A DNA stretch of 64,000 nt from Albidovulum sp. (GCA_028823855.1 JAPPFL010000016.1:1-64000); one strand, 5' to 3'. Positions 1-9,822 are shown, numbered from the stretch's first letter. The notes: generated by a model not told the origin, from the letters alone. Program-made: numbers and translations.

Positions 1-328
1 CACGGAAACACCATATCTGGGGAGGCCATCCACATTCTAGGTCAAACTCTAAGAGAAATTTGCGGAGTGGGAACAACTTGCCCGGTTCGTGGCGGGTGCT
101 CGAATTCGCATATCTAAATCTATCGTCCGATCCGCGAGGCGGAGTTGGGACCCAGTTGGCCTATGCTTCCGTTAGAATAGCAACTTCGACGCAGAGCGAT
201 TTGCATTCAAAATTTTCCTTGCGATGCGGAATCGCGGGCAATCGATCGCGAGCGACCCGTGTTTCTCGGACATCAATCGTTTTACGCGCGACTTTTCGCC
301 GATTGAACGTGCGTTAGAATTTCTCCAA
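1..328. other. No gene seen downstream of mlaF
   Basis: I see no convincing coding region here. Short open frames on both strands have no recognisable product. The usual third gene of an Mla-type operon, mlaD (periplasmic MCE protein), would be expected here on the minus strand after mlaF, but no MCE-like frame is visible. Confidence 0.5.
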
Positions 329-1105
329 TCAAGGGCGGCGTACGGCAGGAGCAGAGCGAGCCGACGAAATTGGACTTTCCGGCGCGCCAGTTACGAATCG
401 GTCTACCACCGTATTGCCGCTGTTGCCTAACTGTCCGACTTCGCCGGCCCATTCTACGACGCCGCGATGAAGCATAGCCACATTGTGCGCAATCGTTCTT
501 ACGCTTGCCAGATCGTGAGTGATCGTAACGGCAGTAGCGCCCATTTCCTCTACAATTCCGCGGATCAATTCATTTATAACGCGCGACATGATCGGGTCGA
601 GGCCTGTCGTAGGCTCGTCGAAGAATATTATTTCCGGATCCGTCGCAATGGCGCGAGCTAGCCCCGCGCGTTTTTGCATTCCGCCGGACAGCTCCGAAGG
701 GTAGAGGTACGCCACTTCTTCGGATAGCCCGACTCGGGCCAGTTTTTCCAGCGCGACCCGCAACGCGGCCGATTTGCTTTTGCGGCTTCGAAGCAATTTG
801 AACGCGACATTTTGCCAGACCGGCATGGAGTCGAACAGCGCGCCGCCCTGAAACAGCATACCGAAATTGGCGGTGGCAAATCCGCCTTTGGTGCGAGTTA
901 TGTCTTTGCCCTCCAGAAGAATTGAACCGGCATCGAGTTCGATTAGTCCTATGATGCACTTGATGGCTACTGACTTTCCCGTTCCCGAGCCCCCGATGAT
1001 CGCCAGGCTTTCGCCTCTGTCGACAGAGAGATTGACGCCTCGCAGGACATGGTTGGTTCCGAACGATTTTTTGGCGGATCGCATTTCGATGGCGGGCGGC
1101 GGCAT
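329..1105 (-). CDS. mlaF: ABC transporter ATP-binding protein, MlaF family
   Basis: This is the ATPase of an Mla-type phospholipid transport complex, which moves lipids between inner and outer membrane and partners the MlaE permease. The 258-residue product has Walker A (GGSGTGKS, about 38-45), the signature LSGGMQKR (about 139) and Walker B with FFDEPTTGLD (about 161). The LSGGMQKR form is typical of the MlaF/Ttg2A branch. The frame is open upstream to 1204, but the ATG at 1105 is preferred because AGGAAC lies just upstream at Shine-Dalgarno distance. It follows mlaE by 114 bases in the same direction. No mlaD is visible beyond it. Family assignment is firm; the exact substrate is inferred from the family. 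Confidence 0.9.
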   Translation of the reverse strand: MPPPAIEMRSAKKSFGTNHVLRGVNLSVDRGESLAIIGGSGTGKSVAIKCIIGLIELDAGSILLEGKDITRTKGGFATANFGMLFQGGALFDSMPVWQNVAFKLLRSRKSKSAALRVALEKLARVGLSEEVAYLYPSELSGGMQKRAGLARAIATDPEIIFFDEPTTGLDPIMSRVINELIRGIVEEMGATAVTITHDLASVRTIAHNVAMLHRGVVEWAGEVGQLGNSGNTVVDRFVTGAPESPISSARSAPAVRRP

Positions 1106-1219
1106 TTGTTCGTTCCTAAATTGTCGTCGCCGCATTTCGTTCGGCTGCGTCCAGCGAGGGCTGTCCGTCCAGGACCGCGATCCGAAGGGGTTCGGCCGTG
1201 CCATATGCCACCGATGGAA

Positions 1220-2008
1220 TCATGCGGCGAAAAATATTTCGGTCAAAACGAAATTCGTGGCGATTATCAGTACCGACGAAGTTGCGACGGCATTGGTCGT
1301 CGCTCTTCCAACCCCTTTTGCTCCGCGTTCGGAATTCATGCCGTGGTAGCATCCGACAACCGCAACAATGAAGCCAAAGGCTGCCGCTTTGACAAGCCCC
1401 GAAACGACATCCGCAGTCTGCAAGAACTGAGTTGTAGTTCGCAGATAGGCGTCCGGGTTGAAATCCAGCCTTGAAACTCCGACGACATAGCCGCCAAGTA
1501 TGCCTATGATGTCTCCGATGCCGGCTAGAACCGGCATCGCGACAGTTGCGGCGGCAATTCGCGGAGCGACAAGATATTTTTGAGGATTTGTGGAGAGCGT
1601 TACAAGCGCGTCGATCTGTTCGGTTACTTTCATCGTGCCGAGCTCGGCGGCGATCGAAGAGGCGACGCGCCCTGCCACCATCAGGCCGCAAAGTACCGGG
1701 CCTAGCTCGCGCGCCATGCCAATTGCCACGATTGAAGGAACCGCGGATTCGGCGCTGAACCGCGAGCCGCCTGCATAGATCTGGAGCGCGAGAGCCCCGC
1801 CCGTGAAAAAAGCGGTCAAACCCACGACGGGAAGGCTGAAAAAGCCAATTGACGCCAGAGCCTGGAAAAATTCGCGGAAGTAAAACGGAGGCCGCGCAAT
1901 GTGGCTAACGCCCTCGGCGGCGAAAATCGATATGCGGCCAACGGATTGAAGTCCTGCCAAAAATGCCCGGCCGACATGGACAAGCGGGCGGATAGCCAGG
2001 TGAATCAT
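1220..2008 (-). CDS. mlaE: ABC transporter permease, MlaE family
   Basis: Inner-membrane permease of the Mla-type lipid transporter, 262 residues, close to the family norm. It has about five hydrophobic segments and the MlaE-type motif around EQIDAL in its middle, with MARELGPVL before it. It starts three bases after the stop of alr and is followed by mlaF, so alr, mlaE and mlaF are probably cotranscribed. The pairing with an MlaF ATPase supports a role in outer-membrane lipid homeostasis. Substrate and direction of transport cannot be read from the sequence. Confidence 0.9.
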   Translation of the reverse strand: MIHLAIRPLVHVGRAFLAGLQSVGRISIFAAEGVSHIARPPFYFREFFQALASIGFFSLPVVGLTAFFTGGALALQIYAGGSRFSAESAVPSIVAIGMARELGPVLCGLMVAGRVASSIAAELGTMKVTEQIDALVTLSTNPQKYLVAPRIAAATVAMPVLAGIGDIIGILGGYVVGVSRLDFNPDAYLRTTTQFLQTADVVSGLVKAAAFGFIVAVVGCYHGMNSERGAKGVGRATTNAVATSSVLIIATNFVLTEIFFAA

Positions 2009-2011
2009 GCG

Positions 2012-3064
2012 CTAGTTCCCAATTTCGCCCCTATAGATTCGGTTACATCGAATGCCGATACCGGTCAGGATTTCGTAGCCGATAGTGCCGGCTGCCTCCG
2101 CAATTTCGTCGACGCCCTGATGATCTCCCAGGAGCTGGAGAGTGGAAGGCACTTCCTCTAGATCCGAGACATCGATCGTCAACAAGTCCATTGAGACTCG
2201 ACCGACGATTTTACAGGCAATATCCTTCGCGAAAACTCGGCCTCGACGCCCCATCGCACGTAGAATTCCGTCGGCATAGCCTCCCGAGGCCGTTGCGATT
2301 TTAGCCGGCGCATCGGCGGTCCAGGCCGCTCCATAGCCGACACTTTCGCCTGACCGCAATTCGCGAACTTGAATGACCGGCAATTCGAGATGCACTACCG
2401 GTTCGGCCGCGGCATAAGGCAAGCCGCCAAACAGGCCAATTCCAGGTCGGCAAAGATCGAAATGATACTCGGGTCCGAGCAGCACGCCGCCAGTGGCAGC
2501 GAGCGACCGGCGCAGACCGAGGTCAAAGGTTGCAGCCTTGAACTCCGACAGCTGCCTCGAATTCATTGGGTGTTCCGGTTCGTCGGCGCACGCCAGGTGG
2601 CTCATCGCTAGAACGGGTTTCGCGATCAATACGCGTTCTCGAACGTCGGCAAACTCGTTCATGCCCATTCCAAGCCTATTCATGCCCGTATCGAGCTGCA
2701 CTCCGAACGGATGCCCGGGCAATTGTTCCAAGTGCCTGATGGCTTGAGCGGCCGAATTGAGGACAGGCGTCAAACGATTTCGCGAGAGCAGCCCGGAATC
2801 GCCTTCCATGTGCCCCGAAAGAACGAAAATCTCCTCATTGCCGGGCAAGAATTTCCTGGCTTCGCTCCCTTCCTCTGCGAGAGCGACAAAAAACGACTTA
2901 GCGCCGGCGCATTTCAACGTGCGCAAGGTTTTTTCCATACCTAGTCCGTAGGCGTTGGCCTTTACAACCGCCGCCGTCTCGCAGTTCGCGGGCGAATAGG
3001 AATCGATTCCGCGCCAGTTGGAGCGAATCGCCGCCAGATCAATTGTCAGATTGGATGCGACCAA
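2012..3064 (-). CDS. alr: Alanine racemase
   Basis: PLP-dependent interconversion of L- and D-alanine, supplying D-alanine for peptidoglycan. The 350-residue product carries the PLP-lysine motif AAVVKANAYGLG (Lys35) near the N-terminus, a GYGAAW segment and SGGYADG in the C-terminal beta domain, and the conserved VSMDL stretch. The start is TTG at 3064, supported by GGAGA seven bases upstream; no better ATG is nearby. It lies between dnaB (upstream) and mlaE (three bases downstream). A dnaB-alr neighbourhood is common in Alphaproteobacteria. Confidence in function is high. Confidence 0.94.
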   Translation of the reverse strand: MVASNLTIDLAAIRSNWRGIDSYSPANCETAAVVKANAYGLGMEKTLRTLKCAGAKSFFVALAEEGSEARKFLPGNEEIFVLSGHMEGDSGLLSRNRLTPVLNSAAQAIRHLEQLPGHPFGVQLDTGMNRLGMGMNEFADVRERVLIAKPVLAMSHLACADEPEHPMNSRQLSEFKAATFDLGLRRSLAATGGVLLGPEYHFDLCRPGIGLFGGLPYAAAEPVVHLELPVIQVRELRSGESVGYGAAWTADAPAKIATASGGYADGILRAMGRRGRVFAKDIACKIVGRVSMDLLTIDVSDLEEVPSTLQLLGDHQGVDEIAEAAGTIGYEILTGIGIRCNRIYRGEIGN

Positions 3065-3378
3065 ATGATTTCTCCGAAAGTCTGCAAACCGGGGACGCCA
3101 AGCCGAGGAACCGCGAAGCAGATCCCGCGAATATCATGGTCTCCGCTGTGCGCTCGACGGTTGCGAAAAAACTCTTTTTTGCCAAATTCGTTCGGAGCCA
3201 TGCGGCTCCGCTTCGCGCCAGCATAGCGCCATGAAAACCCAAACGATACTATAAGGGGATGGCCTTTGCGTAGCCGTCATTGCGTTGCGAGCGCGCCGAA
3301 TCAATCGGCAAAAAAGGCTGCGGCCGAGGAACCGCAAAAATTATTGCGGGACGGAGCGAGCACGGAAATCATTTAAGT
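3065..3378. other. Intergenic region between dnaB and alr
   Basis: A 314-base gap without a convincing gene. It contains a small inverted repeat (3332-3349) that could terminate dnaB transcription, and the Shine-Dalgarno for alr at its left end. Open frames here on both strands show no recognisable motif. Confidence 0.5.
3332..3349 (-). terminator. Possible dnaB terminator hairpin
   Basis: Six-base inverted repeat CCGCAA / TTGCGG with a six-base loop, 30 bases past the dnaB stop. On the minus strand a run of six T follows, but only about 20 bases later, so it is not a classic intrinsic terminator. Confidence 0.3.
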
Positions 3379-4881
3379 TCAATACGCGCCGGCTTCTCTG
3401 GCGTCGCTTTGCGTTTTGAAAGCAGGGTCCCCGAACGACGTTAGATCGGCATTGAAGTGAAGATTCGCAGTTCCGACCGGTCCGTGACGCTGCTTGCCGA
3501 ATATAACTTCCGCCTTCCCTCTCGTATTGTCCATTTTGTTCATCCACTCCGCCATTTTCTCCGTTTCATCGTCGGCCGGTTTGCGCTGGTTCACGTAGTA
3601 CTGTTCGCGATACACGAACATGACGACATCCGCGTCCTGTTCAATAGATCCCGATTCGCGCAAGTCCGCTAGCTGCGGCCTTTTTTCCGGCCTGTTTTCC
3701 ACTTGACGCGAGAGCTGGGAAAGAGCGACCACCGGAATGTCCAAATCTTTCGCCAGAGCCTTAAGCCCCTGCGTAATTTCCGATACTTCGTTGACCCTGT
3801 TGTCTCGGCTCGATGTTGGCCGGATCAGCTGCAGGTAGTCGACGAATAGAACATCGAGCCCGCTTGTTCGCTTGAGACGGCGCGCCTTGCTTGCAATTTG
3901 CGCGATCGAAAGCGCTGGCGCGTCATCGATGTAGAGAGGAACGTGCTCCATTTCTCGCGCGGCCGAAGCGTAGCTATGGAATTCCACCGGCAGCATTTCT
4001 CCTTTGCGGACCTTGTCCGTAGATACTCCTGATATCTCGCTTAATATGCGGGATGCCAGTTGCCGACTCGACATCTCAAGCGAAATATACCCCGCGATGC
4101 CGCCCATTTCGCCGGCGTTGCCGCCTTCGGAGTGCTCGTAGAGTTTGCGTGCGCGGGCGATACGAAAGGCGATGTTGGTGGCCAGGGCCGTTTTTCCCAT
4201 CGCAGGGCGCCCCGCGAGAATAAGGAGGTCGGAATTCTGCAAACCGCCGAGCCACTTGTCCAGTTCCTTGAATCCCGTGCTCAAGCCGGATAGCGCGAAT
4301 TCGCTCCTATATGCCTGTTCAGTCGCTGAAATGGCTTTCGCCGCGGCCGCGTGCAAGACGCCGAACTCGGATTCCGTGCGCTGGTCTTCCGCAAGGTGAT
4401 AAAGCTTTTGCTCGGCTTCCGAGATCAAGTCCTGCGCAGTCGCGTCCGGCGATACTCGGCTCGCCTTGCACGCGACTTCCTCACCAAGGTCGATAAGCGT
4501 CCGCCGCATGGCGCATTCTACAATCAGCCTAGCGTAATAGGGAGCCTCGTAAACGGAAACCGCCGAAGCCGCGAGAGTTACAAGGTATTCGCGACCACCT
4601 AATTCGGCGAGCCCGGGCTCGGTGTGCAGGTACGACATCAGGGCATCCGGAGTCACGAGCCTTTTTCTGTCAACCTGCTTGACTATCAGGTCGTAGATCA
4701 TCCGATGCACAGGATCAAAGAAATGTTCCGGCCGCGCGATCGCGGCTACATTTTCAAATACCTTGTCTTCCGACATGATGGCGCCGAGCAGAGCTTGTTC
4801 CGCATGAACATTTCGCGGCGGATCGAGCGAATCTACTCTCTCGCCGGAATTCGAAGCGCCTACCGGCATTTCCCTATTCAT
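3379..4881 (-). CDS. dnaB: Replicative DNA helicase DnaB
   Basis: Hexameric helicase that unwinds DNA ahead of the replisome. The product from the chosen start is 500 residues, the usual DnaB length. The N-terminal domain begins with NVHAEQALLGAIM. The RecA-like core has Walker A (GRPAMGKTALATN), FVDYLQLI as Walker B, and VALSQLSRQVENR. The frame is open to 5109, but the first 76 codons do not resemble DnaB; the ATG at 4881 follows a strong GGGGGAGGG. The 200 bases upstream are AT-rich and are the likely promoter region. It is preceded by pyrE and followed by alr. Confidence 0.95.
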   Translation of the reverse strand: MNREMPVGASNSGERVDSLDPPRNVHAEQALLGAIMSEDKVFENVAAIARPEHFFDPVHRMIYDLIVKQVDRKRLVTPDALMSYLHTEPGLAELGGREYLVTLAASAVSVYEAPYYARLIVECAMRRTLIDLGEEVACKASRVSPDATAQDLISEAEQKLYHLAEDQRTESEFGVLHAAAAKAISATEQAYRSEFALSGLSTGFKELDKWLGGLQNSDLLILAGRPAMGKTALATNIAFRIARARKLYEHSEGGNAGEMGGIAGYISLEMSSRQLASRILSEISGVSTDKVRKGEMLPVEFHSYASAAREMEHVPLYIDDAPALSIAQIASKARRLKRTSGLDVLFVDYLQLIRPTSSRDNRVNEVSEITQGLKALAKDLDIPVVALSQLSRQVENRPEKRPQLADLRESGSIEQDADVVMFVYREQYYVNQRKPADDETEKMAEWMNKMDNTRGKAEVIFGKQRHGPVGTANLHFNADLTSFGDPAFKTQSDAREAGAY

Positions 4882-5081
4882 GACTGCCCTCCCCCTCGAA
4901 TCTCGCCTGAATTCGTTTTTTCCGATCTGAGAGCCAATGGCAAAATGTATGTTTGTGTTAATGAAATGTGAATATTCGCTCTCAACATATAGAGAACATG
5001 TGCTATTATTGTCTATATAGAAGGTTAACGGTCTCGGCCAGCTAATGCAACTCTGGAATCCGCGCAGCTGCTTTAGAAATG

Positions 5082-5759
5082 CTAGCCGGCAAGAATCCTT
5101 TCTTGCCAATCAACCGGGGAATCGATGAATTCCTCAACTTCCGCAAGCGTCGCCGTATCATATTCGCTGGTCCGACGCGCGGCTTCCAATATGTCTCTCC
5201 AAGAACACAGGCTGAGCAGGTCAAGGCCGGCTCGCTCCAATTTCTCGCGAGTTCCCGGAAAAATCCCGTAAAAGAAAATAACGGCGACGCTCGAGCAATT
5301 TGCGCCGGTGTCCCGAATCGCTTCGACAAATCCTATCTTCGAACCGCCGTCGGTTGCCAGATCCTCAATAAGCAGTACGCGTTGTCCCGGATAAATCTCG
5401 CCTTCGATTCTTGCCTTCCGCCCGTAGCCCTTCGGTTTCTTGCGCACGTAAGACATGGGTAGCCCCATCCGCTCCGCCACCAGCGCGGCGAACGGAATAC
5501 CGGCGGTTTCGCCTCCCGAAATATTGTCGAACGCTTCATAGCCGAACCGCTCAAATACCTTCGCGACCAAAAGACCTATCAGTTCCGTGCGAATGCGGGG
5601 ATAGGAAATAAGCTTCCGGCAGTCGATATAGACCGGCGAGGGTCGCCCCGAAGCTAAAGTGAACGGGCGCTGCGGTCGAAACGCCACGGCGTCGATTTCC
5701 AGCAGCATGGACGCGACAATGGCTCCGGCGGCCCTGCATTCGTAACGCGCTTCGTTCAT
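5082..5759 (-). CDS. pyrE: Orotate phosphoribosyltransferase
   Basis: Converts orotate and PRPP to orotidine 5'-phosphate in pyrimidine synthesis. The 225-residue product has the PRPP-binding loop around [14 protein letters not shown] and an N-terminal ALL-type orotate-binding segment ([18 protein letters not shown]). Its ATG overlaps the TGA of pyrC by four bases, so the two are translationally coupled. The next gene in the same direction is dnaB, 200 bases on. Confidence 0.93.
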   Translation of the reverse strand: MNEARYECRAAGAIVASMLLEIDAVAFRPQRPFTLASGRPSPVYIDCRKLISYPRIRTELIGLLVAKVFERFGYEAFDNISGGETAGIPFAALVAERMGLPMSYVRKKPKGYGRKARIEGEIYPGQRVLLIEDLATDGGSKIGFVEAIRDTGANCSSVAVIFFYGIFPGTREKLERAGLDLLSLCSWRDILEAARRTSEYDTATLAEVEEFIDSPVDWQERILAG

Positions 5760-6832
5760 CTCAGTTTATCCCGACAGCGCCTCGCTTTCCAATGAATTGG
5801 AAAGCCGGGGTCAAAGACCGCAATCGAATCGTCGCCCGCGGAAACGGCCTTCGAGTACTCGACCGGCAATTCGCATTTTTCCAATATGATTTTTCCGGAG
5901 TTCTGCGGAAGGTCGTAAAACTTTGCGCCGTTGACCGAAGCGAATGCTTCCAGCCGGTCGATTGCGCCCGTATCGTCGAAAATCTGCGCAAGGCAAGGCA
6001 CTGCGCAAGTCGCCGTAAAAATTCCTGCGCAGGCTACTGCAGTCTCTTTCCCGTCTTTGAGATGCGGAGCGCTATCGGTGCCGAGAAAAAAGCGTTCGCT
6101 GCCACTGGTCGCAGCTGAAAGCAATGCTTCTCGGTGGCATTCCCTCTTTGCGACGGGAAGGCAGTAATAGTGTGGCCGCATTCCGCCCGACAGCATAATG
6201 TTTCGGTTTATGGCCAAATGGTGCACCGTAATCGTAGCGGCGATTCCGCCGCCGCCGTTCAAGACATATTCCACTCCTTCCCGCGTTGTCACATGTTCGA
6301 GTACGACCTTTAGCGCTGGATTTCTCCTCCTGATCGGTTCTAGGACTCTTTCAAGGAAAACTGTTTCCCGATCGAAAATGTCGACGGCTTCGTCCGCGAC
6401 TTCGCCGTGAACGCACAGAGGCATTCCGATTTCAGCCATTTTTTCGAGAACCGGCGCTATTTTATCGAAGTTTCTGACTCCGCTGGCGGAATTTGTCGTC
6501 GCGCCGGCCGGGTAAAGTTTGACCGCGATCGCGGTTCCCGCAACGGCTGCGGCCTCTACCAGCTTCGGCTCGGATTCTTCGGTAAGATAAAGAGTCATTA
6601 ACGGCTCGAATTCGAACTCGTCCGGAACCGATGCAAGAATGCGCCGCTTGTAGGCGACCGCGTCGGAATCGCACCGGACCGGAGGCAGAAGATTCGGCAT
6701 CACAAGCGCTCTCGCAAATGATCGGGCGGTTTCCGGCACTACCGCTTTCAGCACATCCCCGTCCCGAAAATGAACATGCCAGTCGTCGGGACATGCAATC
6801 TCGAATGCCGGCATAATTCGAGGGTCAGCCAT
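5756..6832 (-). CDS. pyrC: Dihydroorotase, class II (PyrC)
   Basis: Zinc amidohydrolase that cyclises N-carbamoyl-aspartate to dihydroorotate. The 358-residue product shows the metal-binding HVHFRDGD near residue 19, the likely carboxylated lysine in [11 protein letters not shown], and later the histidine-bearing LCVHGEV and LEHVTT segments. Length and motifs fit the PyrC (class II) type. It overlaps pyrE by ATGA and begins 33 bases after ccmG ends, so it may be read from the ccm transcript. A second in-frame ATG six codons in is an alternative start. Confidence 0.93.
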   Translation of the reverse strand: MADPRIMPAFEIACPDDWHVHFRDGDVLKAVVPETARSFARALVMPNLLPPVRCDSDAVAYKRRILASVPDEFEFEPLMTLYLTEESEPKLVEAAAVAGTAIAVKLYPAGATTNSASGVRNFDKIAPVLEKMAEIGMPLCVHGEVADEAVDIFDRETVFLERVLEPIRRRNPALKVVLEHVTTREGVEYVLNGGGGIAATITVHHLAINRNIMLSGGMRPHYYCLPVAKRECHREALLSAATSGSERFFLGTDSAPHLKDGKETAVACAGIFTATCAVPCLAQIFDDTGAIDRLEAFASVNGAKFYDLPQNSGKIILEKCELPVEYSKAVSAGDDSIAVFDPGFPIHWKARRCRDKLR

Positions 6833-6865
6833 CGTAAATGTTCGAACAAGCTATTGCCGCGGGCA

Positions 6866-7408
6866 CTATTCGCGCGCCTCCGCTCCGAGGGCCGGTCGGA
6901 CGGTTTCCTTAAGAACTCGCGATGTTATCGGTCCGGCGAACCTTAGCGCGACCTTTCCGTCGGCGCCAACGACAAAGGTCTCGGGAATTCCGTAGACGCC
7001 CCATTCTATTGCCGTTCTTCCCTCCGGATCCGCACCAATCTCCGAGTAGGGATTTCCGAGCTCCAGCAAGAATGCCCGGGCGTGGGCCGGGTCGTCCTTG
7101 TAGTTTACGCCGATGATGCCGTAGCCTTCGTTTTTCAGCGAAAGCAACTGAGGATGCTCTGCTCTGCAGGGAGCGCACCAACTCGCCCAAAAATTGATCA
7201 ATTTCATATCGCCGCTATTTGGTTCGATGCTTTCCGGCAATGGCATGTCCTCGAAGGGCGCAAGTTCAAAACCAGGCGCGTTCCGACCGACAAAGCTTGA
7301 CGGAAGGCTGTCGGGATTTTCGCGCAATAGGCCCCAATAAAATAGTACTGCAACAAAAATGAATATGGTAGGCGGAAGTGCCGCCTGAGGCGGAAGCCGC
7401 TTAATCAT
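6866..7408 (-). CDS. ccmG: Thiol:disulfide interchange protein CcmG/DsbE
   Basis: Periplasmic thioredoxin-like protein, membrane-anchored, that helps reduce apocytochrome c before haem attachment. The product from ATG 7408 is 180 residues: one N-terminal membrane anchor (TIFIFVAVLFYWGLL), then a thioredoxin fold with the active site WCAPC and the cis-proline segment GIPETFVV. The start overlaps the end of ccmD by eight bases, which supports it over the longer open frame reaching 7495. It is the last gene of ccmABCDG. CcmE, CcmF and CcmH are not in this window. Confidence 0.92.
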   Translation of the reverse strand: MIKRLPPQAALPPTIFIFVAVLFYWGLLRENPDSLPSSFVGRNAPGFELAPFEDMPLPESIEPNSGDMKLINFWASWCAPCRAEHPQLLSLKNEGYGIIGVNYKDDPAHARAFLLELGNPYSEIGADPEGRTAIEWGVYGIPETFVVGADGKVALRFAGPITSRVLKETVRPALGAEARE

Positions 7409-7559
7409 TTCGCTTTTCGAGGCGCCTGAGGTTTTCCAATTTGCGACGAGCGCCGTTGGAGGCCGCAACCGACACGACGACGATTCCGCCGACAAGCAGG
7501 ATTGTCACGCCGTAAGCAGCCAGAACCTCAAATTTGTACTCTCCCAATTCAAGAGACAT
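7401..7559 (-). CDS. ccmD: Haem exporter protein CcmD
   Basis: A 52-residue single-span membrane protein, too short for most ORF screens. It begins with MSLELGEYKFEVLAAYG, continues into one hydrophobic helix (TILLVGGIVVVSVAA) and ends in a basic, charged tail (ARRKLENLRRLEKR). This matches the CcmD pattern. CcmD stabilises the CcmABC-CcmE complex and helps release holo-CcmE. It overlaps the end of ccmC by 11 bases and the start of ccmG by eight, exactly where ccmD lies in the canonical operon. Confidence 0.88.
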   Translation of the reverse strand: MSLELGEYKFEVLAAYGVTILLVGGIVVVSVAASNGARRKLENLRRLEKRND

Positions 7560-8283
7560 CGGAATTCAGTCGGGCTGCGAGCACTGCGGCATGCTGTTCC
7601 CTAATCTCGGTTCGGGTCCGAAGCAGAACGAGGGCGATAAAGAGAAATGCAAACCCAGCCATGCAAACTAGCAAAGGTATGTAGTAGGCATTGTGCACGT
7701 TGGATTCCCTGTCCAGCGACAGCGATGCTCCTTGATGGAGCCCTTGCTGCCAGAAATTGACCGCGTAGCGTGAAAGGAACGCGAAAACCGACCCGACCAT
7801 ACATAAAATCGACGTCAAATCGGCTGCGCGCTCCTTATCCTCGATTTCATGCCAGAGCGCCATATATCCAAGATAGCAAAGGAAAAGAAGCAAAAATGAG
7901 GTAAGGCGCGGATCCCAGGCCCACCACGTTCCCCACATGGGTTGGCCCCAGATTCCGCCAGATAGGAGCGCTGCAAGCGCCATAACGGCGCCGACCGGCG
8001 CTGCGGACTTCGCCGCCAAGACCGATACGCGATGCCGCCGAACCAGCCAAACCATGGATGCGACTAGCATCATGATCCAGATGTTTATCGCCATTAGCGC
8101 GGAAGGCACGTGGACAAAAATGATCTTAACGGCGGAGCCCTGAACATAGTCATCCGGCGTAAGGAACAGTCCCCAGACTAGACCGACCGCAAGCAACATC
8201 GCAGAAAGAACTGCGGTCGGCGCGAGGCATTTGTCCACAAGGCGCACGAACCGAGTCGGGTTGGCAAACTCCCAAATTGACAT
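7549..8283 (-). CDS. ccmC: Haem exporter / haem-handling protein CcmC
   Basis: Integral membrane protein that presents haem to CcmE. The product from ATG 8283 is 244 residues with six hydrophobic segments and the tryptophan-rich haem-handling motif WGTWWAWDPRLTS, flanked by the conserved histidines in IFVHVPSA and in the SNVHNAYY loop. The frame extends upstream to 8691, but that extension has no membrane character and is antisense-like over ccmB. GGAAA lies just upstream of the chosen ATG. Follows ccmB in order. Confidence 0.94.
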   Translation of the reverse strand: MSIWEFANPTRFVRLVDKCLAPTAVLSAMLLAVGLVWGLFLTPDDYVQGSAVKIIFVHVPSALMAINIWIMMLVASMVWLVRRHRVSVLAAKSAAPVGAVMALAALLSGGIWGQPMWGTWWAWDPRLTSFLLLFLCYLGYMALWHEIEDKERAADLTSILCMVGSVFAFLSRYAVNFWQQGLHQGASLSLDRESNVHNAYYIPLLVCMAGFAFLFIALVLLRTRTEIREQHAAVLAARLNSDVS

Positions 8284-8327
8284 GGCGTTTCCATCGTTCA
8301 AGTCAATGCGTTCAGCAAGTGTGTCTA

Positions 8328-8984
8328 TTACCGCAATCCGTCTGCGAGCGCACGGGCCGCTGCGAATGGAACCAGTGCGAAGGAGAGGAGAGTCGTGGCC
8401 GCCAACAGCAGGAACGCCGTTAAATTCGGCAAACCGGCAATCGAGAGTGCGATTGATTTGGCTCCGAAAATTAGCGTAGGCACGCACAGCGGAACGACAA
8501 GTATCGAGAGTAGCAAGCCTCCTCTTTTCATGCCCGCGGTCAACGAAGCGCCGAAAGCCCCCAGCGCGCTCATGGCGGGGGTGCCAACGAGCAGACTCGC
8601 GACGACCCAGATGTATCCGTCGGCGGGCAGATTGAGCAGAAGTCCGGCTAACGGGGCGGTAGCCGCAATCGGTAGGCCGGTCGTCAGCCAATGGGCGCCG
8701 ATTTTGGCTACGACGACAAGTTCGAGAGGCAGCGGCGATACGGCGAGGGCTTCGAGCGAGCCGTCTTCGAAGTCGATCGAAAACATGCGGTCAAGCGATA
8801 GCAGACTCGAAAGGAATGCCGCGACCCAAACGATGCCAGACGCAATTTCTCTAATAGTCTCCGTGTCGGGACCGACTCCGAGCGGAACGATAAGCGCAAC
8901 GGCGATGAAAAAAGCCAAAGCGAATCCGAACCCGCCGCCGCTTCGAACCGCAAGCTTGAGGTCCCTGATCAGGAGTGCAGTCAA
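8328..8984 (-). CDS. ccmB: Haem exporter protein CcmB
   Basis: Permease partner of the CcmA ATPase in the cytochrome c maturation complex. The 218-residue, strongly hydrophobic protein has six predicted membrane segments, the N-terminal LLIRDLKLAVR and the conserved FEDGSLEAL loop after the second helix. Its ATG overlaps the ccmA stop by four bases. Confidence 0.93.
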   Translation of the reverse strand: MTALLIRDLKLAVRSGGGFGFALAFFIAVALIVPLGVGPDTETIREIASGIVWVAAFLSSLLSLDRMFSIDFEDGSLEALAVSPLPLELVVVAKIGAHWLTTGLPIAATAPLAGLLLNLPADGYIWVVASLLVGTPAMSALGAFGASLTAGMKRGGLLLSILVVPLCVPTLIFGAKSIALSIAGLPNLTAFLLLAATTLLSFALVPFAAARALADGLR

Positions 8985-9604
8985 TGCTCGGCACTTACGA
9001 AATCAGGAAAACCATCGGTGCGGCTCGGCGGAACATAGTTCGGCAGGTCCAGCGCCGCAGATCCCGGAATCTCGAATTCAAGATGCGTCGCGACCACGGA
9101 GATTCCATCGGCTGCGCAGTGGTTCGCGACCATGGAAAGGAAAGCGGACGATCCTTCCGCATCCAGAGATGCGGTAGGTTCGTCTAAAATCCAGATTTTT
9201 CGGCGGGCAACGAGGAGCCGCGAAAGCGACAGCCGCTGCTTCTGCCCCGCGGACAGAAATCTCGCAGGCAAGTTTCTGGCTTCCCAAAGATTAAACGATT
9301 TCAATGCGGTCTCGGTATCTGCCGCGCCGTAGATGCTGGCCCAGAAGCCTAAATTTTCCCTCGGCGTCAATTGACCCTTGATCGCATTCGAGTGCCCAAC
9401 AAATATCGAGCTGTCCAAATCCAGCAACACTTCGCCGGCAGACGGCCTAGTAAGGCCCGCGAGCGTTCTTAGCAGCGACGTTTTGCCGCAACCGTTTGGT
9501 CCTCGAATCAGAAGGCAGTCGCCGCCATTCAGCAAAAATCCGACGTTTTCAAGCAGCGTGCGGCTTCCTTGCCGACAGGCCACTGCATTCGCTCCCATCT
9601 GCAT
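8981..9604 (-). CDS. ccmA: Haem exporter ATP-binding protein CcmA
   Basis: ATPase of the CcmAB complex, which releases holo-CcmE from CcmCD. The 207-residue product has Walker A (GPNGCGKTSL), a signature region FLSAGQKQRLSLSR in place of LSGGQ, and Walker B with WILDEPTASLD. The short length and the SAGQ signature are typical of CcmA. It starts the leftward ccmABCDG run and is divergent from acnA; the 218-base gap between them should hold both promoters. A ccmA/acnA divergent pair is a familiar alphaproteobacterial arrangement. Confidence 0.93.
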   Translation of the reverse strand: MQMGANAVACRQGSRTLLENVGFLLNGGDCLLIRGPNGCGKTSLLRTLAGLTRPSAGEVLLDLDSSIFVGHSNAIKGQLTPRENLGFWASIYGAADTETALKSFNLWEARNLPARFLSAGQKQRLSLSRLLVARRKIWILDEPTASLDAEGSSAFLSMVANHCAADGISVVATHLEFEIPGSAALDLPNYVPPSRTDGFPDFVSAEH

Positions 9605-9822
9605 TGCCGAAAGGCACCTCTAATGAACCAGTTAGATATTTACGCGTAATACGCCAATGTCAAAGATTTTGGTCGAAAACACTGGGCTCTAGGCGAGGAT
9701 CGTCAAATTGAGGCATCGTTTCGGAATTTTCGGTCCGAAAAATCGCCGGCGCCAGGATTCTTGACGTTTGTCCAAAGCTGTTCCATATGCCAACGAAATA
9801 AATCGCAAGCGGGAAAATCAAA

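Noticed and set aside
60-317. 85-codon plus-strand frame at the left edge
   Set aside because: Composition and content look random; no ribosome site or homology recognised.
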